In this document: piece after piece, positions 7,348 through 15,767 of the stretch
Layout of the letters: every line of letters begins with the position of its first letter
How positions within the stretch are numbered: position 1 is the stretch's first letter
Assembly (NCBI GenBank): GCA_038040395.1
Contig: JBBPIJ010000009.1
Span: 37,915-101,914 of the forward strand
Direction of reading: 5' to 3'
DNA length: 64,000 nt
DNA from: VAXT01 sp038040395
Lineage (GTDB): Bacteria > Actinomycetota > Thermoleophilia > Gaiellales > Gaiellaceae
The notes under the pieces: model-generated
Database searches by the model: none
What the model was told of the DNA's origin: nothing
The model's input: the letters and a program-made list of their open reading frames with translations, nothing else
Translations under genes and position numbers: made by a program

Positions 7348-9026
7348 GCGTTCGGCCTTCCGACTTTCCGCCTCCGTTCACGCCGCGGGAGTTCGTCGTC
7401 GAGCCGAGCGATCCGCCCGACGAGCGGATCGAGGTCGGGATCCTGATCGTCGGCGCCGGGCCTGCAGGGCTCGCCTGCGCGATCCGTCTCGGACAGCTCG
7501 TCGAAGACTCGCCCGAGCTAGCCGAGCGGCTCGGCGAGGTGCCGGTCGCGGTCCTGGAGAAGGGCAAGCAGCCGGGCTCGCACCTCGTCTCCGGAGCCGT
7601 CGTCAATCCGCGCGGCCTGCGGCGGCTGTTCCGCGGTCAGAAGCAGATCGAGGACATGCCCTTCTACGGTGAGGTCGAGGCGGAAGGCGTGTACTTCCTC
7701 CGGGCCAAGACGGCGATGCGGATCCCGACTCCGCCGACCATGAAGAACCACGGGAACTACGTCGCCTCGCTCTCGCAACTCAGCCGCTGGCTTGCCGAGC
7801 AGGCGGAAGAGGCGGGCGTGACGATCCTTCCCGAGACGTCTGCCGAGAAGCTTCTGGTCAAGGACGGCCGGGTCCTCGGCGTGCGCACGGGCGACAAGGG
7901 ACGTGCCCGGAACGGGGAGCGACTCCCGAATTTCGAGCCCGGCTCCGACATCCTCGCGCGCGTGACCATTCTCTGCGAGGGCACGCAGGGGCATCTGACC
8001 GGAATCGCGCTCGACGCGTTCGGGCTCGAGGGCGAGAGCCCGCAGGTCTGGGCGCTCGGGGTGAAGGAGGTCTGGAAGGTCGCGCGGCCGCTGCGCCGGG
8101 TCGTCCACACGATGGGCTGGCCGCTTCGGGCCGGCGCGAAATACCGCGAGTTCGGCGGCTCGTTCATCTACCCGATGGGCAAGGACATGCTCACGGTGGG
8201 AATGGTCGTGGGGCTCGACTACCGCGACGCCGAGCTGTCTGTGCACGATCTCCTCCAAGAGCTGAAGACGAATCCGCTCGTCCGGCGGATGCTCGAGGGC
8301 GGCGAGCGGGTCGGCTGGGGTGCGAAGACGATCCCCGAGGGTGGGTTCGTCGCCCTGCCCAGGCGCTTGCACGCACCCGGGCTCCTCTTCTGCGGGGACG
8401 GGGCCGGGCTGGTCAACGTGCCTGCGCTGAAAGGGATCCACTACGCGGTTGAGTCGGGTCGCCTGGCTGCCGAGGCGGCGGTGGACACGCTCCGGCCTGG
8501 ACGTACGCCGTGGACACCGGGAGCGCTTGGGGTCTACGACGATGCCGTTCGCCAAAGCTTCATCTGGCGCGATCTCAAGGAGGTTCGCAACATGCGCCAG
8601 GCGTTCGGCCGCGGCTTCTACATCGGCGGCATGCTCGCCGGGGCGATGACCGCGAGCAAGGGGAATTTCCCGCCGGGAAACCTCGAGACCGAGCGCGACG
8701 CCGAGCAGCCGATCTTCCGCACGGATCGGGCGAAGAGCTACCCGGCGCCTGACGGCAAGCTCACGTTCGACAAGCTCTCGAGCGTCTACCTCTCCGGGAA
8801 CCGGACCCGCGACGACGCGCCCAACCACCTCCGCGTCCAGACCCGCGTTCCGGAGGAGATCGCGGTGCTCTGGGAGCGCATGTGCCCGGCTCAGGTCTAC
8901 GACGCGGAGAACGGGAGCGTCGAGGTGACGCCGTCCAACTGCGTCCAGTGCGGCGCGATCACGGCCAAGGGCGGCCGGCTGACCCCACCAGAGGGCGGCG
9001 CAGGCCCGGAGTACACCCTCACGTAG
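7344..9026 (+). CDS. Electron transfer flavoprotein-ubiquinone oxidoreductase (ETF-QO), cluster motif altered
   Basis: 560 residues, full family length. The FAD-binding GAGPAGLACA lies at residues 37-46, with the GDGAGLVNVPALKGIHYAVESG block in the middle. The C-terminal ferredoxin-like domain retains Cys514 (MCPAQVY), Cys533 and Cys536 (NCVQCGAITAK), but the usual fourth cluster ligand (CxxCxxC) is Ile539. The enzyme moves electrons from ETF to the membrane quinone pool. With three cysteines it may hold a [3Fe-4S] cluster or a [4Fe-4S] cluster with a non-Cys ligand. It is the last gene of the overlapping etf operon. Confidence 0.92.
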   Translation: MSVRPSDFPPPFTPREFVVEPSDPPDERIEVGILIVGAGPAGLACAIRLGQLVEDSPELAERLGEVPVAVLEKGKQPGSHLVSGAVVNPRGLRRLFRGQKQIEDMPFYGEVEAEGVYFLRAKTAMRIPTPPTMKNHGNYVASLSQLSRWLAEQAEEAGVTILPETSAEKLLVKDGRVLGVRTGDKGRARNGERLPNFEPGSDILARVTILCEGTQGHLTGIALDAFGLEGESPQVWALGVKEVWKVARPLRRVVHTMGWPLRAGAKYREFGGSFIYPMGKDMLTVGMVVGLDYRDAELSVHDLLQELKTNPLVRRMLEGGERVGWGAKTIPEGGFVALPRRLHAPGLLFCGDGAGLVNVPALKGIHYAVESGRLAAEAAVDTLRPGRTPWTPGALGVYDDAVRQSFIWRDLKEVRNMRQAFGRGFYIGGMLAGAMTASKGNFPPGNLETERDAEQPIFRTDRAKSYPAPDGKLTFDKLSSVYLSGNRTRDDAPNHLRVQTRVPEEIAVLWERMCPAQVYDAENGSVEVTPSNCVQCGAITAKGGRLTPPEGGAGPEYTLT

Positions 9027-9035
9027 CGGTCGAGT

Positions 9036-9110
9036 CTTAACCGGGTCTGACCCCGTAAACCTTTACAGGGTCAGACCCGGTAAACCTTTACAGGGTCTGA
9101 CCCCGTTAAG
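9036..9110. repeat. 25-bp tandem repeat element with inverted ends (GGGTCTGACCCC type)
   Basis: Three units start at 9043, 9068 and 9093 with a 25-bp period; each contains GGGTC(T/A)GACCC followed in the first two by GTAAACCTTTACA-like sequence. The outer ends (CTTAAC.GGGTCTGACCC and GGGTCTGACCCCGTTAAG) are inverted copies of one another. It lies in the 134-bp gap between ETF-QO and the MFS gene. Short GGGTCTGACCCC palindromes of this kind recur in many GC-rich genomes; no transposase is nearby. Confidence 0.75.
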
Positions 9111-9148
9111 AGGACGGCGGGCTCGCCGGTGGGTTGGGCGGGCTCACG

Positions 9149-9154
9149 TAAAGT
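9149..9154 (+). promoter_or_regulatory. -10 hexamer TAAAGT, leaderless MFS promoter
   Basis: TAAAGT ends 6 nt before the ATG at 9161, the spacing expected for initiation on the start codon. Confidence 0.5.
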
Positions 9155-9160
9155 CAGGCC

Positions 9161-10447
9161 ATGCGCCGGGAGCTTTTTGGGGCGCTGCGCGAGCGCCAGT
9201 TCCGCCTGCTTTGGGTCGGCCAGGCGACCTCCACTCTCGGTGACGGCCTCGTTCCGGTCGCGCTCTCGTTCGCGGTCATCGGCACCCTCGACAGGTCTGC
9301 CACCGCCCTCGGCGTCGTGCTCGCGGCGCACATCCTCCCGCTCGTCCTGTTCGTGCTCGTCGGAGGCGTGTGGGCCGACCGCCTGCCACGGCAGATGGTC
9401 ATGCTCGTCTCCGACGTCATCCGCTGCGCGGTGCAGGCGACGCTCGCGGTCCTGCTCCTCAGCGGCGCCGCCGAGCTGTGGCACCTCGTCGTGCTGATCG
9501 CGATCTACGGAACGGCCGAGTCCTTCTTCCAGCCCGCCGCCACCGGGCTCGTGCCCGCGACGATCAGTCCGCAGCGCCTTCAGCAGGCGAACGCGCTCCT
9601 GGGCCTCTCGCGCAGCATCGCCTTCGTCCTCGGCCCCGCCCTCGCGGGCGTGATCGCCGCCACGACGAACCCCGGCATCGTCTTCGTCTTCGACGCGGCC
9701 ACGTTTGCTGTGAGCGCGACCTCGCTCGCTCTTCTCCGACTTTCCCGTTTCCGCCGTGAGGGAGAGCGCCAGAGCTTCCTCGCCGACCTCAAGGCAGGCT
9801 GGCACGAGCTCATCGCGCACACGTGGCTGTGGGTGATCGTGGTCTGGGCCTCGACGTTTCTCTGCATCGTCGTCGCGCCATTCCTGACACTGGGCCCGGT
9901 GATTGCCAAGGAGTCGCTCGGCGGCGCGGCAGCGTGGGGGATCATCGCCGCGGGCTGGGGAGCCGGATCGCTGTTCGGCGGCCTGCTCGCCCTGCGCTGG
10001 AGACCCCAGCGTCCGATGTTCGTATGCGCCATCCTCATCCTCCTCTATGCACCCGCAGTCACCTTGCTCGCGCTTCGCGCGCCGGCGCTAGAGATCGCCG
10101 CGGCCCAGGCAATTGCCGGGGTCGGCATGGGCTTCTTCGGCGCCGTCTGGCAGACGACGCTTCAGCAGCACGTGCGCGAGGAGGCGCTCTCCCGTGTCAG
10201 CGCCTGGGACTGGATGGGATCGTTCGCCTTCTTCCCGCTCGGTTTCATCCTCGCGGGCCCCGTCTCGCACGCGATCGGGATCTCGACCACGCTCTGGATC
10301 TCGCTCGGATACCTCATCGCCTCCACGCTTGCGGTGCTGCTCGTCCCGAGCATCCGGAACCTCCGCCGGCTCGACGAGCCCGAGCCTGAGCCGGAAGCGG
10401 CGCTGCCGCTCACCGGCGAGCCCGTCGTCGAGGCCTTCCGTGGCTGA
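9161..10447 (+). CDS. MFS transporter (EntS/MFS_3-like exporter)
   Basis: 428 residues with about 12 hydrophobic segments. It begins MRRELFGALRERQFRLLWVGQATSTLGDGLVPVALSFAV, typical of the MFS_3 branch that includes enterobactin exporter EntS and macrolide exporters. The GGVWADRLPRQMVM loop between helices 2 and 3 fits the MFS A-motif (GxxaDrxgrr). Drug or siderophore export is the family's usual role; substrate is unknown. The C-terminus (DEPEPEPEAALPL) is acidic and cytoplasmic. The next gene starts inside its last codons (8-nt overlap). Confidence 0.85.
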   Translation: MRRELFGALRERQFRLLWVGQATSTLGDGLVPVALSFAVIGTLDRSATALGVVLAAHILPLVLFVLVGGVWADRLPRQMVMLVSDVIRCAVQATLAVLLLSGAAELWHLVVLIAIYGTAESFFQPAATGLVPATISPQRLQQANALLGLSRSIAFVLGPALAGVIAATTNPGIVFVFDAATFAVSATSLALLRLSRFRREGERQSFLADLKAGWHELIAHTWLWVIVVWASTFLCIVVAPFLTLGPVIAKESLGGAAAWGIIAAGWGAGSLFGGLLALRWRPQRPMFVCAILILLYAPAVTLLALRAPALEIAAAQAIAGVGMGFFGAVWQTTLQQHVREEALSRVSAWDWMGSFAFFPLGFILAGPVSHAIGISTTLWISLGYLIASTLAVLLVPSIRNLRRLDEPEPEPEAALPLTGEPVVEAFRG

Positions 10448-11396
10448 GCTCACCCGCGACGACGTCTTGGCCGCGCGCGACGCGATCGCGGGCCGACTCC
10501 ATCGCACGCCTGTCTTCTCGTCGGCGACCCTCGGCGAGCGGGTGGGCGCGCCCGTTCACCTGAAGGCGGAGCTCTTTCAGCGCACCGGCTCGTTCAAGCC
10601 GCGCGGCGTTCTCACGAAGCTCGACTCGCTCGGGAGCGAAGAGAAACGCCGAGGCGTCATCGGCATCTCGGCCGGGAACCACGCGCAGGCCCTCGCCTAC
10701 TGCGCGGCGCTGGAGCAGCTCGATGCCCTGATCGTGATGTGGCAAGGCGCCAGCGAGCAGAAGATCGAGGCGACGCGGGCCTACGGCGCCGAGGTCGACC
10801 TCAAGGCCGAGGGCCCCGCCGAGGCCTTCGAGCGGCTCGCCGAGCTGATGGAGGAGACAGGCCGTCCGCTGGTCCACCCGTTTGACGATCCGTTCACGAT
10901 CTCGGGCCAGGGCACCGTCGGGCTCGAGCTCCTGGAGGACGTTCCGGACGCGACGGTGATCGTCGTCCCCGTGGGCGGCGGCGGGCTCGTCTCGGGCATT
11001 GCCGTCGCGGCGGAGGGCAGGCGGGTGGTCGCGGTCGAGCCCGAGCTCTCGGATGCCCTAAGCCGAGGCCTCGAAGCCGGCCGGCCGGTGCCGGTCAAGC
11101 CGAGCTCCATAGCCGACGGGCTCAGCGCTCCCTTCGCCGGAGAGCATGCGATCCGGATTTGCCAGGCCCTGGGAGTGGAAAGCGTGCTGATCTCGGAGGA
11201 CGAGCTCGCCGACGGAATGCGCTTCCTCTACCGCCGCGCGAAGCTCGCCTGCGAGCCTGCTGCGGCCGCCGGGGTGGCCGCCCTGCTGGCGGGGAAGGTG
11301 GCCGTGGAACCCGGGGACACGGTGGTCGTGGTTGTCTCAGGAGGCAACGTAGTAGCCCAAATCGCCTCTGCTATCCTCAATTCAAATGAAGGCTGA
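10440..11396 (+). CDS. Threonine/serine dehydratase (PLP fold-type II)
   Basis: 318 residues from the GTG at 10440; the frame is open upstream but has no family similarity there. RTGSFKPRG near residue 50 carries the PLP lysine, GISAGNHAQALA the substrate loop, and VPVGGGGLVSGIAVA the phosphate-binding glycine loop. There is no C-terminal ACT regulatory domain, so it resembles catabolic threonine dehydratase or serine racemase, yielding 2-oxobutanoate or pyruvate plus ammonia. It overlaps the MFS gene by 8 nt and its end overlaps the rpmE start by 11 nt. Confidence 0.88.
   Translation: MAELTRDDVLAARDAIAGRLHRTPVFSSATLGERVGAPVHLKAELFQRTGSFKPRGVLTKLDSLGSEEKRRGVIGISAGNHAQALAYCAALEQLDALIVMWQGASEQKIEATRAYGAEVDLKAEGPAEAFERLAELMEETGRPLVHPFDDPFTISGQGTVGLELLEDVPDATVIVVPVGGGGLVSGIAVAAEGRRVVAVEPELSDALSRGLEAGRPVPVKPSSIADGLSAPFAGEHAIRICQALGVESVLISEDELADGMRFLYRRAKLACEPAAAAGVAALLAGKVAVEPGDTVVVVVSGGNVVAQIASAILNSNEG
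11372..11377 (+). promoter_or_regulatory. -10 hexamer TATCCT for rpmE
   Basis: TATCCT ends 8 nt before the rpmE ATG and lies inside the end of the dehydratase gene. This would let rpmE be expressed independently as a near-leaderless mRNA. Confidence 0.45.
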
Positions 11397-11610
11397 CATT
11401 CATCCTGAGTACGACTTCGCGACCGTTCGCTGCTCCTGCGGCAACGAGTTCCAGACTCGATCCACGAAGTCTGAGCTGCACGTCGAAGTCTGCTCGGCCT
11501 GTCATCCCTTCTACACGGGCAAGCAGAAGCTCGTCGATACCGGTGGACGCGTCGAGCGCTTCCAGCGGCGGCGCGAGAAGGCCGCCGGCGCTACGCCGAA
11601 GGACGACTAG
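11386..11610 (+). CDS. rpmE: 50S ribosomal protein bL31 (zinc-binding form)
   Basis: 74 residues: MKADIHPEYDFATVRCSCGN at the start, with a CxC pair and a later CSAC pair making the four-cysteine zinc site of the C+ type, then HPFYTGKQKLVDTGGRVERF, the bL31 signature. It binds the central protuberance of the large ribosomal subunit. A C+ paralogue is often exchanged for a C- form under zinc starvation; none is seen in this window. rpmE followed by DUF1385 and prfA is a conserved order, here interrupted by two minus-strand genes. Confidence 0.96.
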   Translation: MKADIHPEYDFATVRCSCGNEFQTRSTKSELHVEVCSACHPFYTGKQKLVDTGGRVERFQRRREKAAGATPKDD

Positions 11611-11619
11611 CTCCCTCTC

Positions 11620-12534
11620 ATGAGCAACGCGTCGATTGGCGGCCAGGCCGTCCTCGAGGGCGTGATGATGCGCAGCCCCTCGAACTGGGCGCTCGCGGTG
11701 CGAAAGCCGGACGGAGAGATCGCCGAGGTCAACCGCCCGATCCGCTCTGTGATGTCTCGCCATTGGTTCTTCAGGCTGCCGGTCGTCCGCGGTGTCGTCG
11801 CCCTCGGGGAATCGCTCGCGATCGGCTTTCGCGCGCTGGCCATCTCGGCGAACTACGCGGCGCAGCAGGAAGGAGAGGAGGGCGAGGTTCAGACCGAGCT
11901 CTCGCGCGGCGCTTTGATCTTCGCGTTCGCGATCGCGATCGGGTTCGCGCTCATGCTCTTCAAGGTCACGCCGGCGCTGATCACGAGCTGGCTCCCCATC
12001 GACACGACGGGATGGTTCGTGATCGTCGAGGGATTGATCCGCGTGACGATCTTCGTCCTCTACCTGCTCGTGATTTCGTTGCTGCCCGATCTCAGGCGCG
12101 TCTTCCAGTATCACGCCGCCGAGCACAAGGTGATCAACGCGTACGAGGCAGGCGAGGAGCTCGTGCCCGAGAAGGTGCAGCGCTTCAGTCTCATCCATCC
12201 CCGCTGCGGCACGGCCTTCCTGCTGTGGGTGATGGTGATCGCGATCTTCGTCTTCGCGTTCGTCGGACGGCCGCATTGGTACTGGCTGATCGCGAGTCGC
12301 ATCCTCCTGCTGCCGTTCATCGCCGGCCTCGCCTACGAGCTGATCCGCTTTGCCGGAAAGCACACCGGCAACCGGGTGCTGATGGCGCTGCTGGCCCCCG
12401 GGCTCTGGCTCCAGCGGCTGACGACTCGCGAGCCCTCGCTCGACCAGCTCGAGGTCTCGATCCGCGCCTTGAAGGAAGTCCTTCAGCTCGAAGACAAGGC
12501 GCCGACCGAGCAGCGCGTCGAAGTCATGGCGTAA
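11620..12534 (+). CDS. DUF1385 (YqhQ-like) membrane protein
   Basis: 304 residues. The N-terminus SIGGQAVLEGVMMRSPSNWA and the central LRRVFQYHAAEHKVINAYEAGE and LIHPRCGTAFLLWVM blocks define the DUF1385/YqhQ family. Four or five hydrophobic segments lie between about residues 90 and 250. The conserved His and Glu of HAAEHK look like metal or catalytic residues, but no reaction is established that I can name. Its position after rpmE and before prfA matches the usual context of this family. Confidence 0.88.
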   Translation: MSNASIGGQAVLEGVMMRSPSNWALAVRKPDGEIAEVNRPIRSVMSRHWFFRLPVVRGVVALGESLAIGFRALAISANYAAQQEGEEGEVQTELSRGALIFAFAIAIGFALMLFKVTPALITSWLPIDTTGWFVIVEGLIRVTIFVLYLLVISLLPDLRRVFQYHAAEHKVINAYEAGEELVPEKVQRFSLIHPRCGTAFLLWVMVIAIFVFAFVGRPHWYWLIASRILLLPFIAGLAYELIRFAGKHTGNRVLMALLAPGLWLQRLTTREPSLDQLEVSIRALKEVLQLEDKAPTEQRVEVMA

Positions 12535-12550
12535 GGCTCCAGGCTGCTGC

Positions 12551-12907
12551 TCAGAAAAGCGGGCCTGGCCATCCTCCGCCCTGGCAGGGCTGGGGGCCGA
12601 TGGCAGTCGCAACGACAACCGAGGAGAGCACGAGCCAGATGAACCAAACCGGTGCGAGAGCGGTGCCGACGTTCGGTAGGCCGCGCAGAAAGGCGGCGAC
12701 CGTGCCAGCGATGAGGACAAGCCAGGAGGCGATCGTCGCCATGAAGAAGCCGAACGTGTAGTTCGCGGAAGCGTTCGTCGAGTCGAACAGCTCGCAATCC
12801 TCGATCCCTAACCGATCGGGCACTACGCCAAGGACGAGAATCGCCGCCGCCGGCCCGAGAACGACGATCTCGGCGACGGCAACTGCCTTCTTGACGCGGT
12901 GGGACAC
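12551..12907 (-). CDS. Small membrane protein of unknown function
   Basis: 118 residues from a GTG that lies 2 nt after the DUF2339 stop; the open frame extends further but only into DUF2339. Three hydrophobic stretches (VAEIVVLGPAAAILVLGVV, ASWLVLIAGTVAAF, PVWFIWLVLSSVVVATAI) and two extracytoplasmic-looking cysteines (EDCELF, QPCQGG) are seen; the cysteines could form a disulfide. Not recognised. It is almost certainly co-transcribed with DUF2339, and may be its partner. Confidence 0.65.
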   Translation of the reverse strand: MSHRVKKAVAVAEIVVLGPAAAILVLGVVPDRLGIEDCELFDSTNASANYTFGFFMATIASWLVLIAGTVAAFLRGLPNVGTALAPVWFIWLVLSSVVVATAIGPQPCQGGGWPGPLF

Positions 12908-12909
12908 GA

Positions 12910-15663
12910 TCAGGCCGTCGCGTCGCGTTCGGTGCCGAGCTTCTGGACGAAGAAGCCGGCGATCAAGAGGACTGCGCCGACTGCAAGGAACGAGAGCGCG
13001 CGGGTGATCGAGCTCAGGTAGGCGAGGTCGTAGAGGAAGAGCTTCGCCAGCGAGAGCGCGAACAGGCCGAAGCCGAGCAGCCGCAACCACGTCAGGCCTC
13101 GTTTGAGGCCGGCGTAGAGGACGACGAGCCCCAGCAGGCCCCAGAAGGCGCTGACTGCGGAGTGGCCGCGCTCGAAGTTCGTGGTCACGCTCGCCCCGCC
13201 GACGGCTTCGGCAATGCCGAGGATCGTGAGCGAGATCGCGTAGACGCAGAGCACGGCCGCGGCGGCCTCAGCCGTGCGGCGCCAGAGTGGCCGGCGAGCA
13301 TGAATCGCGTGGGCGATCTCGTCGTACGGGCTCGTCTCGGCGGGGGGCTCCTCGGGCTCGTCGCGCAGGACAATGGCGAGCACGGCCGCCGCGCCGATCA
13401 CGAAGAGGAGGCTGGGGACGCCGCTCTCGGGATGACGGCTGGCCTGGAAGAAGTCACCCGGAGGAGCCTCGGCGAACAGGGTCTGCCCGAGAGCAAGGGC
13501 GAGATACGCGAAGGACGCAAGCTCGAACCGCCGCTCGCCGGCGAGCCGACCGAGTAGGGCGAGCACCGCCGCGGCGCCTGCCCAGGCGAGAACCCGCCAG
13601 CTTCCATCGAGGAGCTGAGAGGAGGCGTAGCCCGCGACGACGAGCGCGGGAGCCCAGAGGAAGCTGCTCAGATCTCGGTCCTGGCGCAGCACGAGTGCCG
13701 CGACCAGCACGTAGAGCCCGGCGAGACCGAGGAGAACTGCGTTCGCCGGGCGCTCTCCGTCGACGAGCTGGAAGACGCCCGCGACTCCGAAGCCGACGCT
13801 GGACAGGGCACAGGCTGCCGACGCGAAGAGGCTGAGCTCGTCCCGGACGCTGAGCCGATCGAGCAACGCGCCTGTGAGCAGAGTCGCCGCAGCGACCAGA
13901 AATGCGAGCCCGCGGGCATCGCCGTGGAGCTCGGTGCCGTCCCAGAAGAAGCCCTCGCTCAGGACTGCACCGATCGACGCGAGACCCCCGAAGCGGAGCT
14001 CCGGTCGCGAGAGGCGGTTGCTCGCGGCGAGCAGGCTGAGCCCGACCAGGCCCCAGAGGCCGTCCACCGCGACATGTCCCCACTCGAAGGCATCCGCGAC
14101 CGGCCCCGAGGAGACCCGCTGGGCGATCCAGAGCACGCCGAGCGACGCGGCGTAGACGGCAGCGACGAGCCCCGTCCAGCCGGCGATCGATCGCCAGATC
14201 GCCTGGCTGCCACGGAACGCGGCGAGGATCGGCTCGAACGGCGCGAAGATGCCTCGGGCCGGCCGAGACTCGGCCCAGGGGCGGCAGTACCAGGCGAAGA
14301 TCCCCGCCGAGAGAGCGACGGCGACGAGAGCGAGCACTCCGTGCGCAGGCTCTGCGCCGGCCTCATAGAGCTGGGTCGGCGGAGCCGCGACGACGACGGC
14401 GTGAGCGACTGCCAGTCCGAGGTACACAAGAGCCGCGAGCTGATAGCGAAGCTCGCCGATTCGGCGCGCGAGCCAGGCGAGCACGGCCGCCTCCGCCGCC
14501 CAGGCGATCGCGAGCGTCGGGCCTGAGAGGAGATCGGCGGCAGCGAACGCGGCGATCGCGAGCCCGACGGCTGCGAGTAGAGCGCTGAGGTCCCGATGCC
14601 GCTTGGCCGGGAACAGGGCGCCCGCAACCAGCCCGTAGACCGCGGCAACGGCGAGCAGGGCCCAGCCCTCTCGCCGTCCCTCGAACTGCGCCGCCGCCGC
14701 AAGACCGCCGAACACACCGCTGAGAAGCAGAACCGAGGACGGCAGCGATCCGAGCTCAGCGGTGTCCAGTCGGTCCTGCCACGCGATCGCCGCGCCGAGG
14801 TAGAGCAGCCAGAACAGGGCCGCAGCCGCGACGACGTTCCACTCGGTCGGCTCGGACTGGGCGAGGAGGATCACGGCCTGCGGCAGGCTCGCGGCGATGC
14901 CGGCTACGAGCAGCTTCTGCCACCGCTCACGGATGGCAACGATCGCAGTCGCCGCGAAGACGAGCGCGGCGAGACCGGTCCCCGCGGCCGTCAACTCGCC
15001 CGTGTCGAGGCCGAGCGCTGCGGGGGCGAGTGTCGCGCCGATTAGCCCGAGGCCCGCGATCAGCTCGGAGGACCACGCGAGAGCGGTGGCAACGCCGACG
15101 CTGGCGATCATGATCGCGATCGCCAGGGCGGCCCAGTTGGGCACGAGGTCGTAGAGCACCTTCGCGGCGAGGAGCGTCATGTAGCCGCCTGCGATCCCGG
15201 CGCCGACCGCCGCGAGCGCCGAGGAGTACAGCTCGTCGAAGCGGCGCTTGACGTAGAGGCCTGCCCCAAACAGCGCAGCCGAGGCGATCGCGCCCAGCGT
15301 GACCCTCGCGGTGGGCCCGATCCAGCCCCTGTTCACGGCCAGGACGAAGAAGAAGACGATCCCGAGCAGCGTCACTGCGCCCCCGACCCACGAAAGCGCC
15401 TTCGCGCCGAGTAGCACCGACCAGTCGAGCTCGCGGCGCACGCGCGGCGGCATCGGCGGAGCTTCGAAACGCGGTGGCGGAGGTGGAACAGGGGACCGGG
15501 CGACGACCGGCTCGGGCGGGACCGTGGGTGGCGGAGGGACGACAGGAGCCGGCGGGGTCGGCCGTGCCACCTGCCGCAGCTCCGCGAGCTCGCGTTCGAG
15601 GGCCGCGAGGCGCCGGGAGAAATCGTCGAGCCTGTCGGGAAGCTCTGGAGGGAAATCCGTCAT
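12910..15663 (-). CDS. DUF2339 polytopic membrane protein
   Basis: 917 residues. The first 30 residues form a short coiled coil (DRLDDFSRRLAALERELAEL), then a proline-rich spacer, then ELDWSVLLGAKALSWVGGAVTLLGIVFFF, the hallmark opening of DUF2339, and more than 20 further hydrophobic helices to the C-terminus. Function is unknown; very large multi-helix DUF2339 proteins occur in many bacteria. An upstream GAGAGGAG serves as ribosome-binding site. It splits the usual rpmE-DUF1385-prfA neighbourhood and is divergent from prfA across a 104-bp AT-richer region with a TTGCTAT repeat operator. Confidence 0.85.
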   Translation of the reverse strand: MTDFPPELPDRLDDFSRRLAALERELAELRQVARPTPPAPVVPPPPTVPPEPVVARSPVPPPPPRFEAPPMPPRVRRELDWSVLLGAKALSWVGGAVTLLGIVFFFVLAVNRGWIGPTARVTLGAIASAALFGAGLYVKRRFDELYSSALAAVGAGIAGGYMTLLAAKVLYDLVPNWAALAIAIMIASVGVATALAWSSELIAGLGLIGATLAPAALGLDTGELTAAGTGLAALVFAATAIVAIRERWQKLLVAGIAASLPQAVILLAQSEPTEWNVVAAAALFWLLYLGAAIAWQDRLDTAELGSLPSSVLLLSGVFGGLAAAAQFEGRREGWALLAVAAVYGLVAGALFPAKRHRDLSALLAAVGLAIAAFAAADLLSGPTLAIAWAAEAAVLAWLARRIGELRYQLAALVYLGLAVAHAVVVAAPPTQLYEAGAEPAHGVLALVAVALSAGIFAWYCRPWAESRPARGIFAPFEPILAAFRGSQAIWRSIAGWTGLVAAVYAASLGVLWIAQRVSSGPVADAFEWGHVAVDGLWGLVGLSLLAASNRLSRPELRFGGLASIGAVLSEGFFWDGTELHGDARGLAFLVAAATLLTGALLDRLSVRDELSLFASAACALSSVGFGVAGVFQLVDGERPANAVLLGLAGLYVLVAALVLRQDRDLSSFLWAPALVVAGYASSQLLDGSWRVLAWAGAAAVLALLGRLAGERRFELASFAYLALALGQTLFAEAPPGDFFQASRHPESGVPSLLFVIGAAAVLAIVLRDEPEEPPAETSPYDEIAHAIHARRPLWRRTAEAAAAVLCVYAISLTILGIAEAVGGASVTTNFERGHSAVSAFWGLLGLVVLYAGLKRGLTWLRLLGFGLFALSLAKLFLYDLAYLSSITRALSFLAVGAVLLIAGFFVQKLGTERDATA

Positions 15664-15684
15664 CTCGGGCCGGCTCCTCTCGCC

Positions 15685-15716
15685 TTGCTATATCGCATAC
15701 TTGCTATTGATAGCAA
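15685..15716. promoter_or_regulatory. TTGCTAT repeat/palindrome in the divergent DUF2339-prfA promoter
   Basis: TTGCTAT occurs at 15685 and again at 15701, exactly 16 bp apart; the second is half of the perfect inverted repeat TTGCTATTGATAGCAA (15701-15716). The region is much more AT-rich than its surroundings. On the minus strand TTGCTA-N18-TATAGC would serve as a -35/-10 pair for DUF2339; on the plus strand TTGCTA-N16-TATACG could serve prfA. A dimeric repressor site is the simplest reading. Confidence 0.5.
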
Positions 15717-15754
15717 ACACGCTATACGCCGTCAAGGCCTTCTTCAGGCGGCGG

Positions 15755-15760
15755 TACCCT
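15755..15760 (+). promoter_or_regulatory. -10 hexamer TACCCT for prfA
   Basis: TACCCT ends 7 nt before the prfA ATG. It fits the leaderless pattern seen at many genes here. Confidence 0.45.
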
Positions 15761-15767
15761 TCGTATC

